Positions 1 to 22,100 of a stretch of 64,000 nt of DNA are shown one piece after another. The translations under genes were made by a program, and so were the position numbers. This DNA comes from Hexactinellida sp. DTS-2022 (Eukaryota; Porifera; Hexactinellida), in the NCBI GenBank assembly GCA_028753945.1, contig JAPNXP010000018.1, positions 1,116,001 to 1,180,000 of the forward strand, given 5' to 3'. The notes beneath the pieces were generated by a model that ran no database searches, was not told where the DNA came from, and saw nothing but the letters and a program-made list of their open reading frames with translations. Position 1 is the stretch's first letter. Each line of letters begins with the position of its first letter.

Positions 1-106
1 GCAGTAAGGCGCTAGACTAGCAATTACTGATTTCTAATTTATTCCAAGTTAATTTAGCGAAAATATGTAATTAGAACGATTCTCTCTACAATTAAATTTT
101 CTATAG

Positions 107-7723
<7,617 letters not shown>

Positions 7724-8513
7724 ACAGCTACACGGTTTTAATGTCTCCTCTTCCCACACTGTCAACAGCAAATAGAGAATCTAATCTAACTCATATGCAC
7801 TGTAACCTGTCTGTATTTTATTCAATTCATTGTTTTGCTCTTATTTTTATTCTCTGAATGAATTAATATTTCTGTACTTCTGTTTGTATAAACTCAGAGT
7901 AGATTTTAAACATTAAATTTAATTTTATTTCACATTTGCTGGATAATCAGCATAAGCGGCGATCCTAACATTTTTTGGGTTTATTCTGTTCATAAATCAT
8001 AATAATTCGAACTTCTTTTTCAATGACAATACATTTTGCCTGACTTCTTTCTAATCTTATACGTAGATAGTATAAATTACACCTGTAACAAACAATGTTT
8101 TTGTTTCCTTACTATACTGATTTATACCTTCATGTTGGACACAATTCAATCCTAAAGGCTCGGCCCGCACAAGGAGTCACAACCATTATTAAAATTCATG
8201 GTTAATTCCTTATTTCACAAGATCTATATGTTATGAGTATTCACTGAAAACTTTATTCAAATTTCTTAATAATATGTATTTCAAAAAGTAAACACGATCC
8301 GCAGTCATTCCAGAAATTAAATCTAGTTTGTATTTATGATATACTAAGTGTCTAAGTTTATTGGTGCTGTTTAATGATAGCCCTCGCAACAAATACGCCC
8401 CCAGTGATAATTATATAACAGCATAAGTAATCGGATTCTTATCAATTGATTCTGTTTGTAAGGATTACATGTAACATCGACTGAACTGAACTTGTGCTAT
8501 TTATACTAGACCA
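7724..8513. other. Intergenic: PRKD 3' flank and promoter side of the CCDC24-like gene
   Basis: AT-rich sequence of 790 bp without a convincing ORF or repeat. It should contain the PRKD 3' UTR and the promoter of the downstream gene; I can point to no specific element. Confidence 0.5.
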
Positions 8514-9756
8514 ATGGACGCCCTCTCGGACCTCAGCGCGTGGGAGCTGGTGACAGAGCAGTGTCCGGCCTCCCAGCTGACGGAGATAAAACAGGCGCTG
8601 GGCTGTGACGTCATAGACCTGCTCACAGAGCTACAAGCCGAGAGACAGGCGCTGCGGGAGATAGCAGATCAGCTGGCAGACGAGATGGACTCAGACTCTG
8701 CCAGTTCGAAGTAAATATAGATACAATATGTATAGGATAACTATATACAAGTAGTTGGTATTGCTCTAGTATATACATTCTAACGCGTAATATAATAGTC
8801 TTATTTAGAGCTCTCCCAGAGCCGCCCGAGATGAGGGACCGACTAATGAAGGAAATACGCTTTTTTATCGATGGCCTGAAGGCTCGTAAGTCTGCCCAGT
8901 TGATGCCAGCTGGTCCCTCTGAGACCGAGAGAGAGGAGCGGGGCCTGCTGCAGTATGTTATGTCTGAGACAGATTCCCCGCGCCAGGGGAGCAGCGAGCT
9001 CTCCTGCAGACTCAGATCTGTCTCCAGGAGCTCCTCGCTCCTCCACAGTCCACAGACCCCGGAGCTCTTCCACACCTCTCTATCTAGGTAGCACTCTCTT
9101 AATATCCACCAACCGACAGCAAAGTTGTACGTATAATACGTGAATTATCCCTCACGTATTACATGTATTAGACGTAGGTATTAAGCATGGGGCAACTGAA
9201 TAATTAGACTATTTAGAAGGTGAAAAATCTTAATGCATGGCTGGGAAATAAATTATTATTACGTACTATAAATATTTGTTAGCTGTCACATTAAATCTAA
9301 TTTACATTATTTTCTACAAAATATCTTCTATATCTAAGAACTAATAAATCTCTAAATCTATTATTACGCGTATCACGTATTTTTAATACATATTAAAAAT
9401 ACAATTTATACTTGTATATGTTTAGGTTGTCTTCTAGCCTCGCTTCCTCCTCGAGTTCTCAGGTTTCTGACTCGGCTCACTGGATCAGAGAAGCTATCTT
9501 GGAAGATATAAATGAAGCACAGCAGGACATCGCCTCGCTCAATAACGTATTGGAGATCTCTATAGAGCCGCAAGCTGAAATCCCAACCTTGTTAGCTCTT
9601 AGGAAAATGAGTAGAAAGTTGGAACAAGAATTTCTAACACCCAAACCACCAGATTTGTTACCCACGAGCAAGCGACCTTCTAGCAGCTCTGCAAGAAGAG
9701 TGCTTCCTCCTATTCCAACCAACAAAGCAGCTAGCCCCACTAAATATGCCGTTTGA
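8514..9756 (+). CDS. CCDC24: CCDC24-like coiled-coil protein
   Basis: Three exons, 8514-8710, 8809-9087 and 9426-9756, join in frame (phases 2 and 2) to about 268 residues. The N-terminus (SAWELVTEQCPASQLTEIKQ, then VIDLLTELQAERQALREIA) matches the layout of vertebrate CCDC24, which begins with a WELVEEHVP-type segment and a short coiled coil. It is followed by an EPPEMRDRLMKEIRFFIDGL helix, again as in CCDC24. The middle is Ser-rich; exon 3 has a second helical stretch (about 9475-9640) and a basic, proline-containing tail. Function of the family is not established. Base composition of exons 1-2 is clearly more GC-rich than the flanks. Assignment rests on remembered similarity. Confidence 0.7.
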
Positions 9757-10165
9757 TATGGGTCTCCGAACTAACTTACTAATCGATTCTATCACTTGTA
9801 CATTTGGTTAATTAAAGGCCAGTTTATATGTTCTCGTTGCACAATTGTTCCATCAGGTGACTCGTTAATTGAGACCACTAATCAACCGAAATAGCTTACC
9901 ATATTTTGAGTAATTTACCTATTAAGATACCGTATGTAGAATATGTACTATATTTGTTATTCAGTTCGCCTAATAGTAGTCGCATTTTTCCTGAAATTTG
10001 CTGCTAATCAATCAATTAATTAACTATGCGAACTAGAAGAACATACCGTAATTCGATTAAATGCTACCCAGAAAAGTAGCCTGCTAATAGAACAGTTGTT
10101 TTCAAACGAACATCATCACTAATTATGTTTTCTATCTAATTAGTTTATACTTCACAGCTACGGAT
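9757..10165. other. Intergenic between CCDC24-like gene and SCFD1
   Basis: About 400 bp of AT-rich sequence. A tttatacttcacag stretch just before the SCFD1 start resembles a splice acceptor, so SCFD1 may carry a 5' UTR intron here. Nothing else recognised. Confidence 0.4.
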
Positions 10166-13100
10166 ATGGCTGCAATGAACAAAGGGACTTCTTCTGAACC
10201 TCAGTTTACCATACGCTACAAGCAAATTGGTGAGTACTGTATATCGAGCTTTAACGATTATATTTTTTATTGTAGAATGCTATTATTCTTAAACTTAGTA
10301 GATTACATACATATTTAAATTAATTATTTTATTAGAATTAATTAACCTCAGTGACCTATTTAAAACGTACATCTTACACTTTGTACATACAGTATTATCA
10401 TAAGTAGGTATTGACTAAACTATTTATTTTATGTTATGTAAATCAGGGCACTTATAATACTAATAGTGTATATTGTATTACAAGCACTTATTATATACCA
10501 TAGCTTACGAGTGCATCTAGCTAGCAGGAGAGTTTGTATTGGAAGAGATGCGCTGCATAATGCTGATTGACACCATGATACAGTTCTTCCACGGAGATGA
10601 CGAGTACTGCGACCACCTGTCCAAACAGATCGCTAAGAGACTGCGGTCGGACATTGTGGACCCAAACTATGTTGCCTCTACAGAGTATCTGTTCTCCAGC
10701 CTGGACACCCTATGGGGCTTCTTCGCGCCTCTCTCCACCTCCTACTACCTCATGGCCCGATCTGGCAAACCCTACACCTCCATTAAAACCGACGCGGGGT
10801 TCACAATTGTGTTCCAAAAGTTCGGCGAAATCCTTTGCATCGTAGTGAATGGAGACGGAAAAGAAACGGATATGGAGATGGTCCGTAAGGCCTACATTCT
10901 TCACGCCCTCACGCGGCTGTTCGTGGGACCCCTGGACGACCAGCTGTGTCCGCGGGACATGGGCACCCGGACGGAGCTGTGGAACAAGATGGGTCGCTGT
11001 CTGGACTCCTGGAGTCTCTTCTACAACTCCCGGCCCGCGATGCTTATCGAGGCGGTCGAGCGCTTGCAGGTTAAGGAGTACATCTCGAACAAGTGTAGAG
11101 AGGAGCTGTTGCGGTGTGTGCCCACGCTTAAGGCCGCAGAGGTGTACCCCATTATCCACTCCTTGGTCTACGTGGACTCTAAGCTCTTCCTGCACGTGCC
11201 GCACTCCGACCCGCCGCTGCTCTCCCAGACATTCCTGCTCCTCAGCATTTACACGCAGGCCTACTTCACGCCAATTAACCCGGCCTACTCGGAGGTCACG
11301 GACGTTAGCAACCCGTACTACACAAAGGAACGTCTCTTCCTGCCCACTGCTGGCTGTGCCATTACTCCATTCACTGTCTACTGTGTTGGCTTCGACCATA
11401 GGATGGTTCTAATCCTGCTCGTTCGCTGTAACGACCCGGTCCTGGCTAACTACCTGTGGAGGTCCATAAGCTCTATTCAGAACATAGTCACCGTGGTGAG
11501 CATCAACAGGCGCCCCGAGAACAGCAGGGAAGTGCTGCTCACCATAGACGGACACATTAAGCGGGCAGCCGACATATGGAGCAAGATTAGCTTCGCGAAT
11601 GGTGCCGACCAGTTCAGGTCCCTCTGTGGAGAGGTGATCAGCAATTGGGAGCGCTGCAAGGCCGAGGGCCTGGGCGACGCGATGGACAGAAAGCGATTGG
11701 AGCCGTCGCAGGAGAACCAGCTCAACCGGGTGCTGCGGGACCTGCAGCGAGTGTTCTCTATCCTGTACTGCGCGCGCGCGGTCAAGAAGCAGTCGGACGC
11801 CGACGGCATGATGTTCTGCTGCAAGATACTCAACACCAAGTTCTCCACGGACTACGGGGCCTTCTTGCAGGTCAAGGCGGAGCGGAACCTGCACGCAAAC
11901 ATCGACGTGACTGACTTCCCTTCTCTGGCCTACTACCTGTTCGTTAACAGGAGGAACGATTCGTACTCCGCTCTCAACTTCTGCGAGCGCGACGCCTCTC
12001 TGGGCGTGCCGTGTCTGGACGAGCTGACGGCTGTGCGCGGCGAGAAGAGCGGACAGGTGCTGCGGAAGAAAATCTGGGAGTTGGTGGACAGAGTGCAGAG
12101 ATTCTCGCAACAGGGGTGCCCGCTGCAGATCTGGCAAGAGAGAGACTTCGTGTGTTCGTACCACACGTGGTTCTGCAACCAGCGCAGCGGCGCTCGGATA
12201 TCCTGCCAGGAGCGGCTATTCGCAGAGGGCGTGCCCCCAGGAATCATGACGGACCCATATTCGTACAAAAAGTTCGGCAAAGAAGTAGTAGTGCTAGAAC
12301 TCTACATGATACACATGGGGAATACACTGTTATCGCGGATAATAGCGACGGCAGAAGTCATCAGCGAGAAGCTCTGGCAATACAGCAGAGAAAGCGCGCC
12401 TCGATTCGCATCCATTCTATGAGGAGCAATAGTTTATTAATTCCAAGAGATGTGTAAATATGCTCATTTACTGATTTCTATTGATAATATAGTAATATTG
12501 TAATAGTATTATATCGTACTGTATCGTATTGTATTTGTATTAAACCAGGCTAAAATATAAAATCTGTATTTATTTTTGATAGTTTGCGAGAAAATGTGGG
12601 AATTTTGTAGGATATTTAGTTGATTTACTAATATATTATATTATTTATTTCCCAACTTATCAGGACAGATGTGGATTAATGTGTGCAGAATAAGTTGGGC
12701 ATTTTAATTTTTCTAATACTGTTCTCTTTTAGAGGTTATCAAACAAATGCTGAATTTCAATGAGAAGTGTTCGGACGCTTCTCTCCTAACTCGACCTGTA
12801 TGGAAGGTATAATTAATGTGTACTCTCCCCAATATATTGGTCTCACAAATATTTGTATCTAGCTGATTCTATCACGAGCAAAAGCAACAACAATTATAAT
12901 ATTATGTACAAACTAGCTACTTGCACTTGCATTATTCTGTATTACTATCTCTATAGTACAGTAGAGTGAATACTGTTTATACCATATGCGATGTCAAATG
13001 ATGGGCTGTTCAAACGTAACGCAAATTAGACACCCACCCCCTCCCACGCCACGCTATTTATATTTGGAACATTTAGTAATACAAAAATTATGTTCTGTCA

Positions 13101-16100
13101 CACATTGGAAGCATTACGTAACGTTTGAATATCTCCTAACGATCCAATTCCTACAGGTGCTGGTATACGACAGATTAGGCCAGGACATCATTTCTCCACT
13201 GCTCACAGTTAAACAACTGAGAGACCTAGGAGTAACATTACACTTGTGAGCACATAATACAATTCCATAGAGTTATAAATTATACACTATTACTAATGTA
13301 ACTATTCATAGTCTCTTTAACCTCATTCCTTCCAACTCGCACACATTTATTATACTTCCATCCTTGTCTATTGCAATTCCTCTTATATTCTTGAATAGAC
13401 CTTTGATTTCGTGTATCAACTTGCCTTCCCAACTAATAACAGCAATGCACCCATGTCTATTTCCCATACATTTGGTATCTCCAATGGCGATCAGTAAGTT
13501 ATCGAAAGGATCGACCGCTAGGAATTCTGGGCTTTTCATAGCCAGCTCTAATATCCTCAAAGATTTGCCAGTTTTTGTGAAAAATGTTACTTTGAGTGTA
13601 TTTTCTTCCAAAACAAGAAGATACCCTTTGTGTAGCTTTACATCTATTGGCTCTCTCTCAAGTTTGATCTCATCCACCGACGGTAGAACGGGCAGCAGCA
13701 CTAGAACACGTTTGTGTCCAGAGTCACACACAAAAGTTGTGTTATCTCTGTCGACCGCAATGCCCCTTGGATTCTGTAAATTCGTGTTTGGTTGCATCTC
13801 GGAATTTTGGAGTACTGTTATGAAGTAGCCGTCTAAGTGGAATATCTTCATTCTGTTGCCAATTTTCTCTGTGACAAACACAAGCAAACCATTGATGCTT
13901 ACTCCCCAAGGGTAACTTATACTTTTGTTGTGAGGTGAAGTTGTTCCCGTAATAAGGAAAGAATGGTTCAATTCTTTGTCGAATACTTGTATCCTCCCAT
14001 TGAGAGCATCTGCTATATAAATATTCCCAGATACTTCCTCTAGAGCTAATGATTTCGGTGCATTAAAATCGTTAACTTGACTTCCCCAACCCCCATTTGC
14101 TTTCCTTGGACTCTTGATTGCCGAGTAGTCTCTTGGGCTTGTCGCTTCTTTCTTCATTTACACAACTTTTGCTTTTACAAGTTAAGCTTAACTAGTATAT
14201 AATTAATTAAACACCTATAGTTGTTATTCTAAAACTTACAGACTTAAATTTATTAAATAGTTGATTTGTCCAGGGAGGCATACTTTTTTCCCACATTTAG
14301 ATTTTTTATGAATGTCGAATAATTCTTCTGAAAATTTGGTCCGATTGTGGACTCTAACTACATACCGGTTTCCCGTACTCATTATACGTTAATTTTTTTG
14401 AATCGATTCAAAGGATATTTAGCATATATAGGTCGGGACAAAATCCAGGATATACATGTATTTAGAAATAAATTGAGAGCTACATACCAGCGAGCGACAA
14501 CATTTTATTTCATTATTTATTATAGTTGTGTGTTTATTATTTATTCATAATAAACACCGTATTTATATAACAATTGTCAATTGATATACGTACAGTAGAA
14601 CCTTGTTAGTGCCAACACGGTTAATACGAACACTATTCAGTCCCCTTCAAAGCCTTTTCAATATAAATGATGTTGGTTAATACGAATCCCAGATAAGGCG
14701 AACGCATTTTGACGGTCCCCTGGTGTTCGTACTAACGAGGTTCTATTGTATTATGAAAATTATTTCACTAATCCCGGGATTGTTATAACGTCCCCTGATT
14801 GTAAACCCTAAATACATACAAATAAAATACTATACAACCTATGTATCACTACAACTAATTAATAATTAGGACTATAAATACCTAACTGTTCATATATCCT
14901 ACAATAGGCCCCTACACACCAACAGAGACTCAATTACAGAGGCTCCCGCTGTGTACCTAATTCTCCCCACGGATGAGAATATTCAGAGAATATGTCAGGT
15001 ATTCGCACTAGCAGAAGACTCTATACTCTATATTTAATTTAAGCAATTAATCTAGGATATCAAACAACAAACTTACGGGACCTTCTATTTGAACTTTCTA
15101 ACAGCTATTTCGAGGGAGAAACTAGAGCAGATTGCATTAGCAGTTTGCCAGTCAGGAAATACTGAAATTATATCCAAGGTATCTAGTTATATTATATGTC
15201 AGCTGATAGAAGCAAATATATACTCGCAATAAACACGTGCGTTACTAAAAGCCAATTTAATAAAATTAGAATATATTCAGAAATCACTGTTCAATACTGA
15301 AACCTAATAGGATAGCTATGGTTGGTTTATTACTTGTGGATCTAATTACTATCAATAGAGAACGATAAACTTTAAAACCATCTTATTCAAATTCAATTAG
15401 GGACTTTGGAAACTTTTGAGTAAATTTCTTAAGAATTAGCTATGGTACTACTACTACAAATCCAAGTGTAAAATATTATATTAATATTATTTACCCTAAT
15501 GCAGTGATATCCTTTACCTCACTCTTACGTTTAATTATTTAAATTCGGCCTACGCTAAGCTTCCGAATACTCTTAATCTATTTTCTTACAACCATAGAAT
15601 TGTGAAGCCCTTATAGGCTAATAGTTCTCAGTTCAACAATAAATGAATCTTTACTGGTCAATAGGAGAAGTTATACTCATTATTTTGTTTTGAATAGGTG
15701 ATTAAATAGTACATTTATTTCAATATAAAAATATATACATATATACCTCTCCTTATATTATATGCATTTATTTACTAATATAATTTTACAAATTAATTGA
15801 ATATTTACATGAGATTGTGCAGCTTTTTAAGAATACTTTTGTTGATCTTTTTGGATTTAACGCTAATAGCCTCAACAATACTACCCTTGTTTTTCAGCAT
15901 ATTTAAGCCTCTCGTTCCTTTGAACCATACTTCGACTATCTCGAACTACTTTAAGATTATTGATACCATTAAAGTTCTCTCCTGTCCTTACCCGCTCGTG
16001 ATTTCACAGGATATATGCAGGTTGCCAGACTATACAGCTTTGCCTGAATGGAGAATATCTGCCCTCATAACTGCATTAATATTTGTATTATTCAATCTGT

Positions 16101-19100
16101 TTGTGTTGTTGATCTGGTTCACACATCGTAGTCTCTGTAAGAGTTCTTTCCTTTGTTTGATTATTCTTCTGATCCTGTCACTGCTGCTGGGACTTATTTT
16201 CATTATATCCGCTTTCCATCTTCTCGACGATCTAGTGACTGGAAAAAATCTGTATGAGCAGATTCTCGGGTTTTTCTTGCACTTCAATTTAATCAGTTTT
16301 TTCCTATGGCTTAACTTGCACCTGTTTCAGGTCATATATATTTTGTTATTCCCCGCTTTAAATTCCCCAGGCAACAACACATGCCGGTTTGCTGTATTTA
16401 AGATAGTTATTACTACTATCTCAGCTCTCGTTATCCCCTCTGTTAACATTATTTTCTTAAAAGGGTACTCTATTCTTACTTTCCTGCCCCTGCCTACCAC
16501 TTGGATCGGCTTCTTCTACCTGCTAGTGGTGCCTCTCTGTCTGCTGAACACATCAGTTCTAGTTATGGCAACTCTCCTTGTTATCGTGGTTAGCAATATC
16601 CAGAGGGCCACGGGGGATGTTAATAGGATATTCTACATTTCCCTCACCTCCTATTTTGTTAGAATGTTTGTATTCTTTGCACTTGCATCTGTTATGCTTG
16701 ATCTTCTGCTGAGCATGTCTCTCATTGTTAAGAACCATGAATTGCTTTTCGATAAACCCAACGAGACTTTCTACTTAGCTATCTCAATTGCTTACAACAG
16801 CAATATGTCTTCTACAGATCCAGTAATGAGATACCACACGCACACCACAATTAAAGTGCTGAACTTGTCTTTTATACCTCTGGTGCTCTGGCCTGTATGC
16901 TTGCTATGCTACGAGCTAGCTTTCTCATGGATAACAATCAATAAACTTATATCGAAGTGGTCGCTACAAGTGACGAAATGCTGTCATTTCGCATTCACTT
17001 CTCTCAAGTCCTCTGAGCAACTAGAGATGCCGACCTCCTCCAACTAATTAATATTATATTATAATAACGTTATATGATAATTATTAAATTAAAAGAAATG
17101 ACATTATAATTATAATTATTATTTTAAGACTGTATCATTTTAAATGGCAGGTAATAATACGTGAAACATGATTTTTGGACAACAAAAATGGTATACAACT
17201 GTATTTATAGTTGAGATAATATCACGATTTCTTTTGTATGTCAACTACAAATATTTTGGATTTTGTAATTAATATTTGTACAACTTCTTAATTAATTAAT
17301 TAAATGAGCTTAATACAATTATTCAGCATGACAATATTTGTTATACAACAGACTGTTCTTAAATTCGCTTTTTGTCAGGTGGTGGATCAGTTCCTGAATT
17401 TCATAGCAATTGAAGATGACATGTTCATACTCAGAGAGTATCAATCAAATCTTATATCTTATCAAGGTACATTTACGTTTATAATAGTTTATACGTTCGT
17501 AATTACATGCATGTTAAACCCTCTACACTGTCTTAGCATTGAACAGATCAAGTGTCAGTGAATATGAAATTAATTCTATTATTGAGACAATAGCAGACTC
17601 TCTCTTCTCATTCTTCGTTAATCTTGGTTAGCTTTAGTTCATTACTGTAGAACCTAATTCATATTTTATTCTTGTCACAAAGGAGTTGTTCCGATAATCC
17701 GATGCTCGCCTTCAAATGCCGCAGAAATGGTAGCAGAGGTAAGCTCTCAATGCAAACTGTTGTATGAATAAATATTATATATGGATTGTTAGAATTTGGA
17801 TAAAAAGATACGGGAGAACTTAAGTGATGTGAACAACAATCTATTTATGCCCAACTTTCAAAATTTCTCACAAATCAGGTAGTATCTCATAGTTATCCTT
17901 AGTAATGTATTTTATCAAATATAATGAAAAAAAACTTGTTAACTTTGTTATTGTTTGATGTTGTGTTGTATTCCCAGTGGTTAATAATTTTGTATTTGTG
18001 ACAACGTTTGTACAATCTCTATTTTAGCTTCAATCGGCCTTTGCTCATTATCCTTGACCGACATATTGACTTAGCCACTCCTCTCCATCACACTTGGACT
18101 TACCAGGCTCTTGCTCATGACTTACTGGTATATAGTTTATAATAATAAGTTATCCCCATTAAGAGCTACGTATATTTATTGCAGAAGTTTATTGCAACAC
18201 TTTCTATTAGGACATGAAACTGAACAGGGTTTTGGTGCCACCAGACACTGACTCGCGTCTAAGGAACCCTGAAGCAGGTATTTATAGAATGATATACCAT
18301 GGTGCTTACCTATATATCAGCCAACACATTTTTAGTATAAAAACCTGGCTTTGTAAAGTGATTTTTCTAGCAATATTATATTAACTTTGCGTTCATTTCT
18401 ATGATATTATTTTACAAGCCTGGGAGAACAGCTTAGGAAGCTTATGATTTAATTGTGAGTATACATTGTATGTTGTTTGATATGAATTGGCAAAACAATT
18501 ATGAACGTTTCTTTACTAATTTTCAGCTTTCTGGGACTCGTAGTCTTTCCAATTAATTCTGGGCAAACAAACAAACACAACAACAATTGTGCTTTTAATA
18601 TATAGATTTTAGCTGCCATAATGATATTATTGAATAATGTAACATACTACTACACTAATATAAAACTAACTTAACTATAACAACTAGTTAGCATCCATAC
18701 TGAAATGGTGTGCAATCCCTCTTAGAAACTCCATTCTTGGACGATATAAATAACTAGCGATGAGTTCTTTCAAAGCATGTTCGCTAGCTTGTGATTTCAC
18801 ACGTTTAGGTGGCTGAGCTCCTGCAATGAACTTAGCCTGTCGCACCTCGACCAGTCCTTGTTCACGTTTTAATGAAGCAATAAACTTCCAAATTGTAGCA
18901 CTTCCCCTACTTCTGTTGTCCAATATATGAATCCTCCTTCAATCAGCTTAGTTTATTGCCTCCTTTTTGATAACTTGATGAAGTAAATGACTGATGATTA
19001 TTTTCTGATACTATAGTTGCCTTGTGTTGTGAATTATATCAATAATTTTAAGAGAATGCTTATATAGAGCTGAGCTTTGTAGAGTTCAGATTTTTTTCCC

Positions 19101-22100
19101 ATACTAAAAGCCCAAGGTTACTTTCTAAAGGTCAATTTCAAAGTTTGGGAAAAACTGACCTTTCTCAATTTCGCCTGCGACATATACATACTGAAAAACT
19201 GAACTCTACTAGAGCTGAGCTCTATATAAGTAATTTCTAATTTTAAAAGAACAATTAAACAACTTGCTATTATTTCAACCATAAAGTGATGGAAGAAAAC
19301 CTTTAAATTTCAACAAAGGTGACATGATCTATTCAATAACATTCTTTGCAGCTAAATATTATAAACAAAACAATCAGGTGTTTAGAATTGACCATTCAAA
19401 TTAGTAGCGAAATGTCGTGTAATGAAATGTTGTGTAACGAATTGTTGTGTAACGAATTGTTGTGTAACGAACTGTTGTGTAACAAACTGTCGTCTAACAA
19501 TTGTTGTGTAACGAATTGTTGTGTAACAAACTGTCGTCTAACAACTGTCGTGTAACGAATTGCCGATATCCCCATAAAAAATATACTTCCCTTTATTTGT
19601 AGAAATTACAATTTAGCACTCTTTGAATTATTTTGAATTAATTAATCTAGACTTGTGTATTTTGTAATCTCACGTTATACTCAATATTCGCTGGGTGTGT
19701 CAAGTTGATTATTTATTACTTCACAGCATCTTGGAGCTTGGCACGCATTAGACATTTTATATCCACGAATAGTTTGAATATTTACATTCAAGAAGCACAT
19801 TCTGCTACATTCAGTAAATAGCTTTATTTCTAGGCTTGATTAAATAGTATAAAAATAAATAATAATATTGAGATTATAATAAGTTCAGAAAATGATCTTT
19901 CGGAGATTGTTCTGCTAAAAAGAATAAGTATCGCATTTCGCAATGAACTCGTGTAAGTATTCTTTTATCTTGAAAGAGCTTGATGCTCCATTGTGTCCTG
20001 TTCCAGGGAGATAACGGAATTTGAGACACTTCGGCTTGCCTAGTTGCAGCTGAGTGCTGAGGTTGGCTGCTCGGTAGAGAGCTTCTCCTTGCCACGCGGG
20101 AATAATCATGTCATCTTCACCATGAATTATAAGAATGGGAACCTCGACTGATACACGGGGTATCTTGATATCCGAGTCGAATTCCACTTTATTACCTTCG
20201 ATTAACCAATTTAAGTACCCTGGTACGGGTCTAAAAGGCCAGTAGAGGTGATAAATGAGAACTTGTCGGAAATTTACGAATGGAGACTCTAGAATTAATC
20301 CATTCGGCATTCGAACTTCAGGATGCTCCTTCAGAATACGATGCAATCCTTGTATTGCAATGGCACCTCCAAGGGAATGTCCCCAAATGTACACCGCAGC
20401 CCCGGGTTCTAAATGTTGTAGCACATAATTGTATACTCCAATGGTATCATTTGTCAGTCCGACTTCACTCACTTCACCCGGGCTATCCGCGAATCCCCTG
20501 TAATCATACGTGACCACTTCAAAACCTTCTCTAGTTAGGAAATTATAGAGATCGATGCGGTGAAACATTCCGCGGGAAGAGAAAATCCCATGACAGTGCA
20601 ACACGACCGGACCGAAATGTCCGAACCTGGGAGTTGTATTATTCACTACTTTTAGCGTTGAATTCTTCGGTAGAATGTGCCATGCTCCAATGTCCACACA
20701 GAGGTCTTGTGTGATTCTCATATTGTAACTATTGGGAAAGCCAAAGTCGATCGGGTTGTCAAGGTTAGCGAATGGAGGAATGTTGATACGATTCATAAAT
20801 GCCAGTTCATACTGCATCCTCCGTGAATATCGGATAATATTTGGGATTATGATGTAGCCCAAAATAATTGCACATTTGAGAGCTTGTTTCAAACCGTTCA
20901 TTGTAAATAGATAAAAATTTCTATAGTATAGGGAGTACATTTATTAATGAGAAAATGAAACCACAAAGTACCGTCACTTCATTAGTCAACATTCCTAAAC
21001 TATTTATGGTTGTGGGATAATTTGAAAATCAAAATAGCACCTTTAATTAAAACTGTTTACTCTTCTAATAATATTATTTATTTATTTGTAATGAAGTGAG
21101 AATTTGATATTAATACGTAACTAAATGTAAAATAGTTTCTTAATCAGATTCGTAAAAAATTTCTGTCAAATATAAGTAAGCTTGGTTCAAAAATTCCGAA
21201 AATTCCACTCCACTTTTTCTCGAGGATAAATAATTATTTTATTCAATTTAGAATCAAAGACTTACGATCTCCATACGACAGACACATTTTGGAACACTTT
21301 TAAAGGAAGGTAATTTGAATTTATAAAAAAAAACATTTTTGACTTTATACGTATAATAATTCACAAAATTAGGCGAAGTTCACCGAAATGATCTACTGAA
21401 TTATAGTATCATAATATCGTCAAATATACAAAATATTTACAAACGGAAATTACTAGAATTATTCAAGGTGACGCGGTAAATGATTAAATACCCATTTTTA
21501 TGAAATTTTTGGTGTATAATATACGCAATTGAATTCAATATCGCAAGTTTGGGTGACTGATGTGTATTTAATTTTATGCTATTCATATAGTATCGTTTAT
21601 TTTATATACGTTATGGCCGTTTGATTATTATTTACCTCACGAACCATGAAAAATCATCATTATTAATTAATTGATGATTTGAAATCAAAAACGATAATAG
21701 CATTTTTTCTTATTCCATCTTGTAGTCCATTCCCCACAGTAGCCGAGTCAATACAAGCTGAGTTAGACATCTATAAGGCGTCAGAAGGAGAGGTCAAGAG
21801 ACTCAAGGATGCAATGGTTTGATCCACATTTCGTAAAAAATACAAATTTTATAATATAGTTACATGCTAGGGTCTCTCTGATACAGATAATCCGGATATT
21901 ATTAATGGAGTTGTTGCTTCCAACACAGCTATGCTGACATCTGCTATAAGGTACCTATTCATGCTTCTTAAATAATACGAGCCCTTCAATCTCGAACGCT
22001 TCGCGACGGAAAACTCAACCGCTATGCGGTCCCACTTTTTCAATATACAATAAATATTTAAATTAGAAATTATTTTTGAAAATTTAATTCGTATTCAGCA

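Noticed and set aside
10710..12164. Long minus-strand frames of 229 and 251 residues opposite HPS1
   Set aside because: They are antisense shadows of the GC-rich HPS1 coding sequence, have no recognisable domain, and their composition follows from codon bias on the other strand.
19346..19555. A 69-residue frame with CNELL repeats as a repeat protein
   Set aside because: It is only the translation of a 15-bp minisatellite with no start context or flanking coding sequence.
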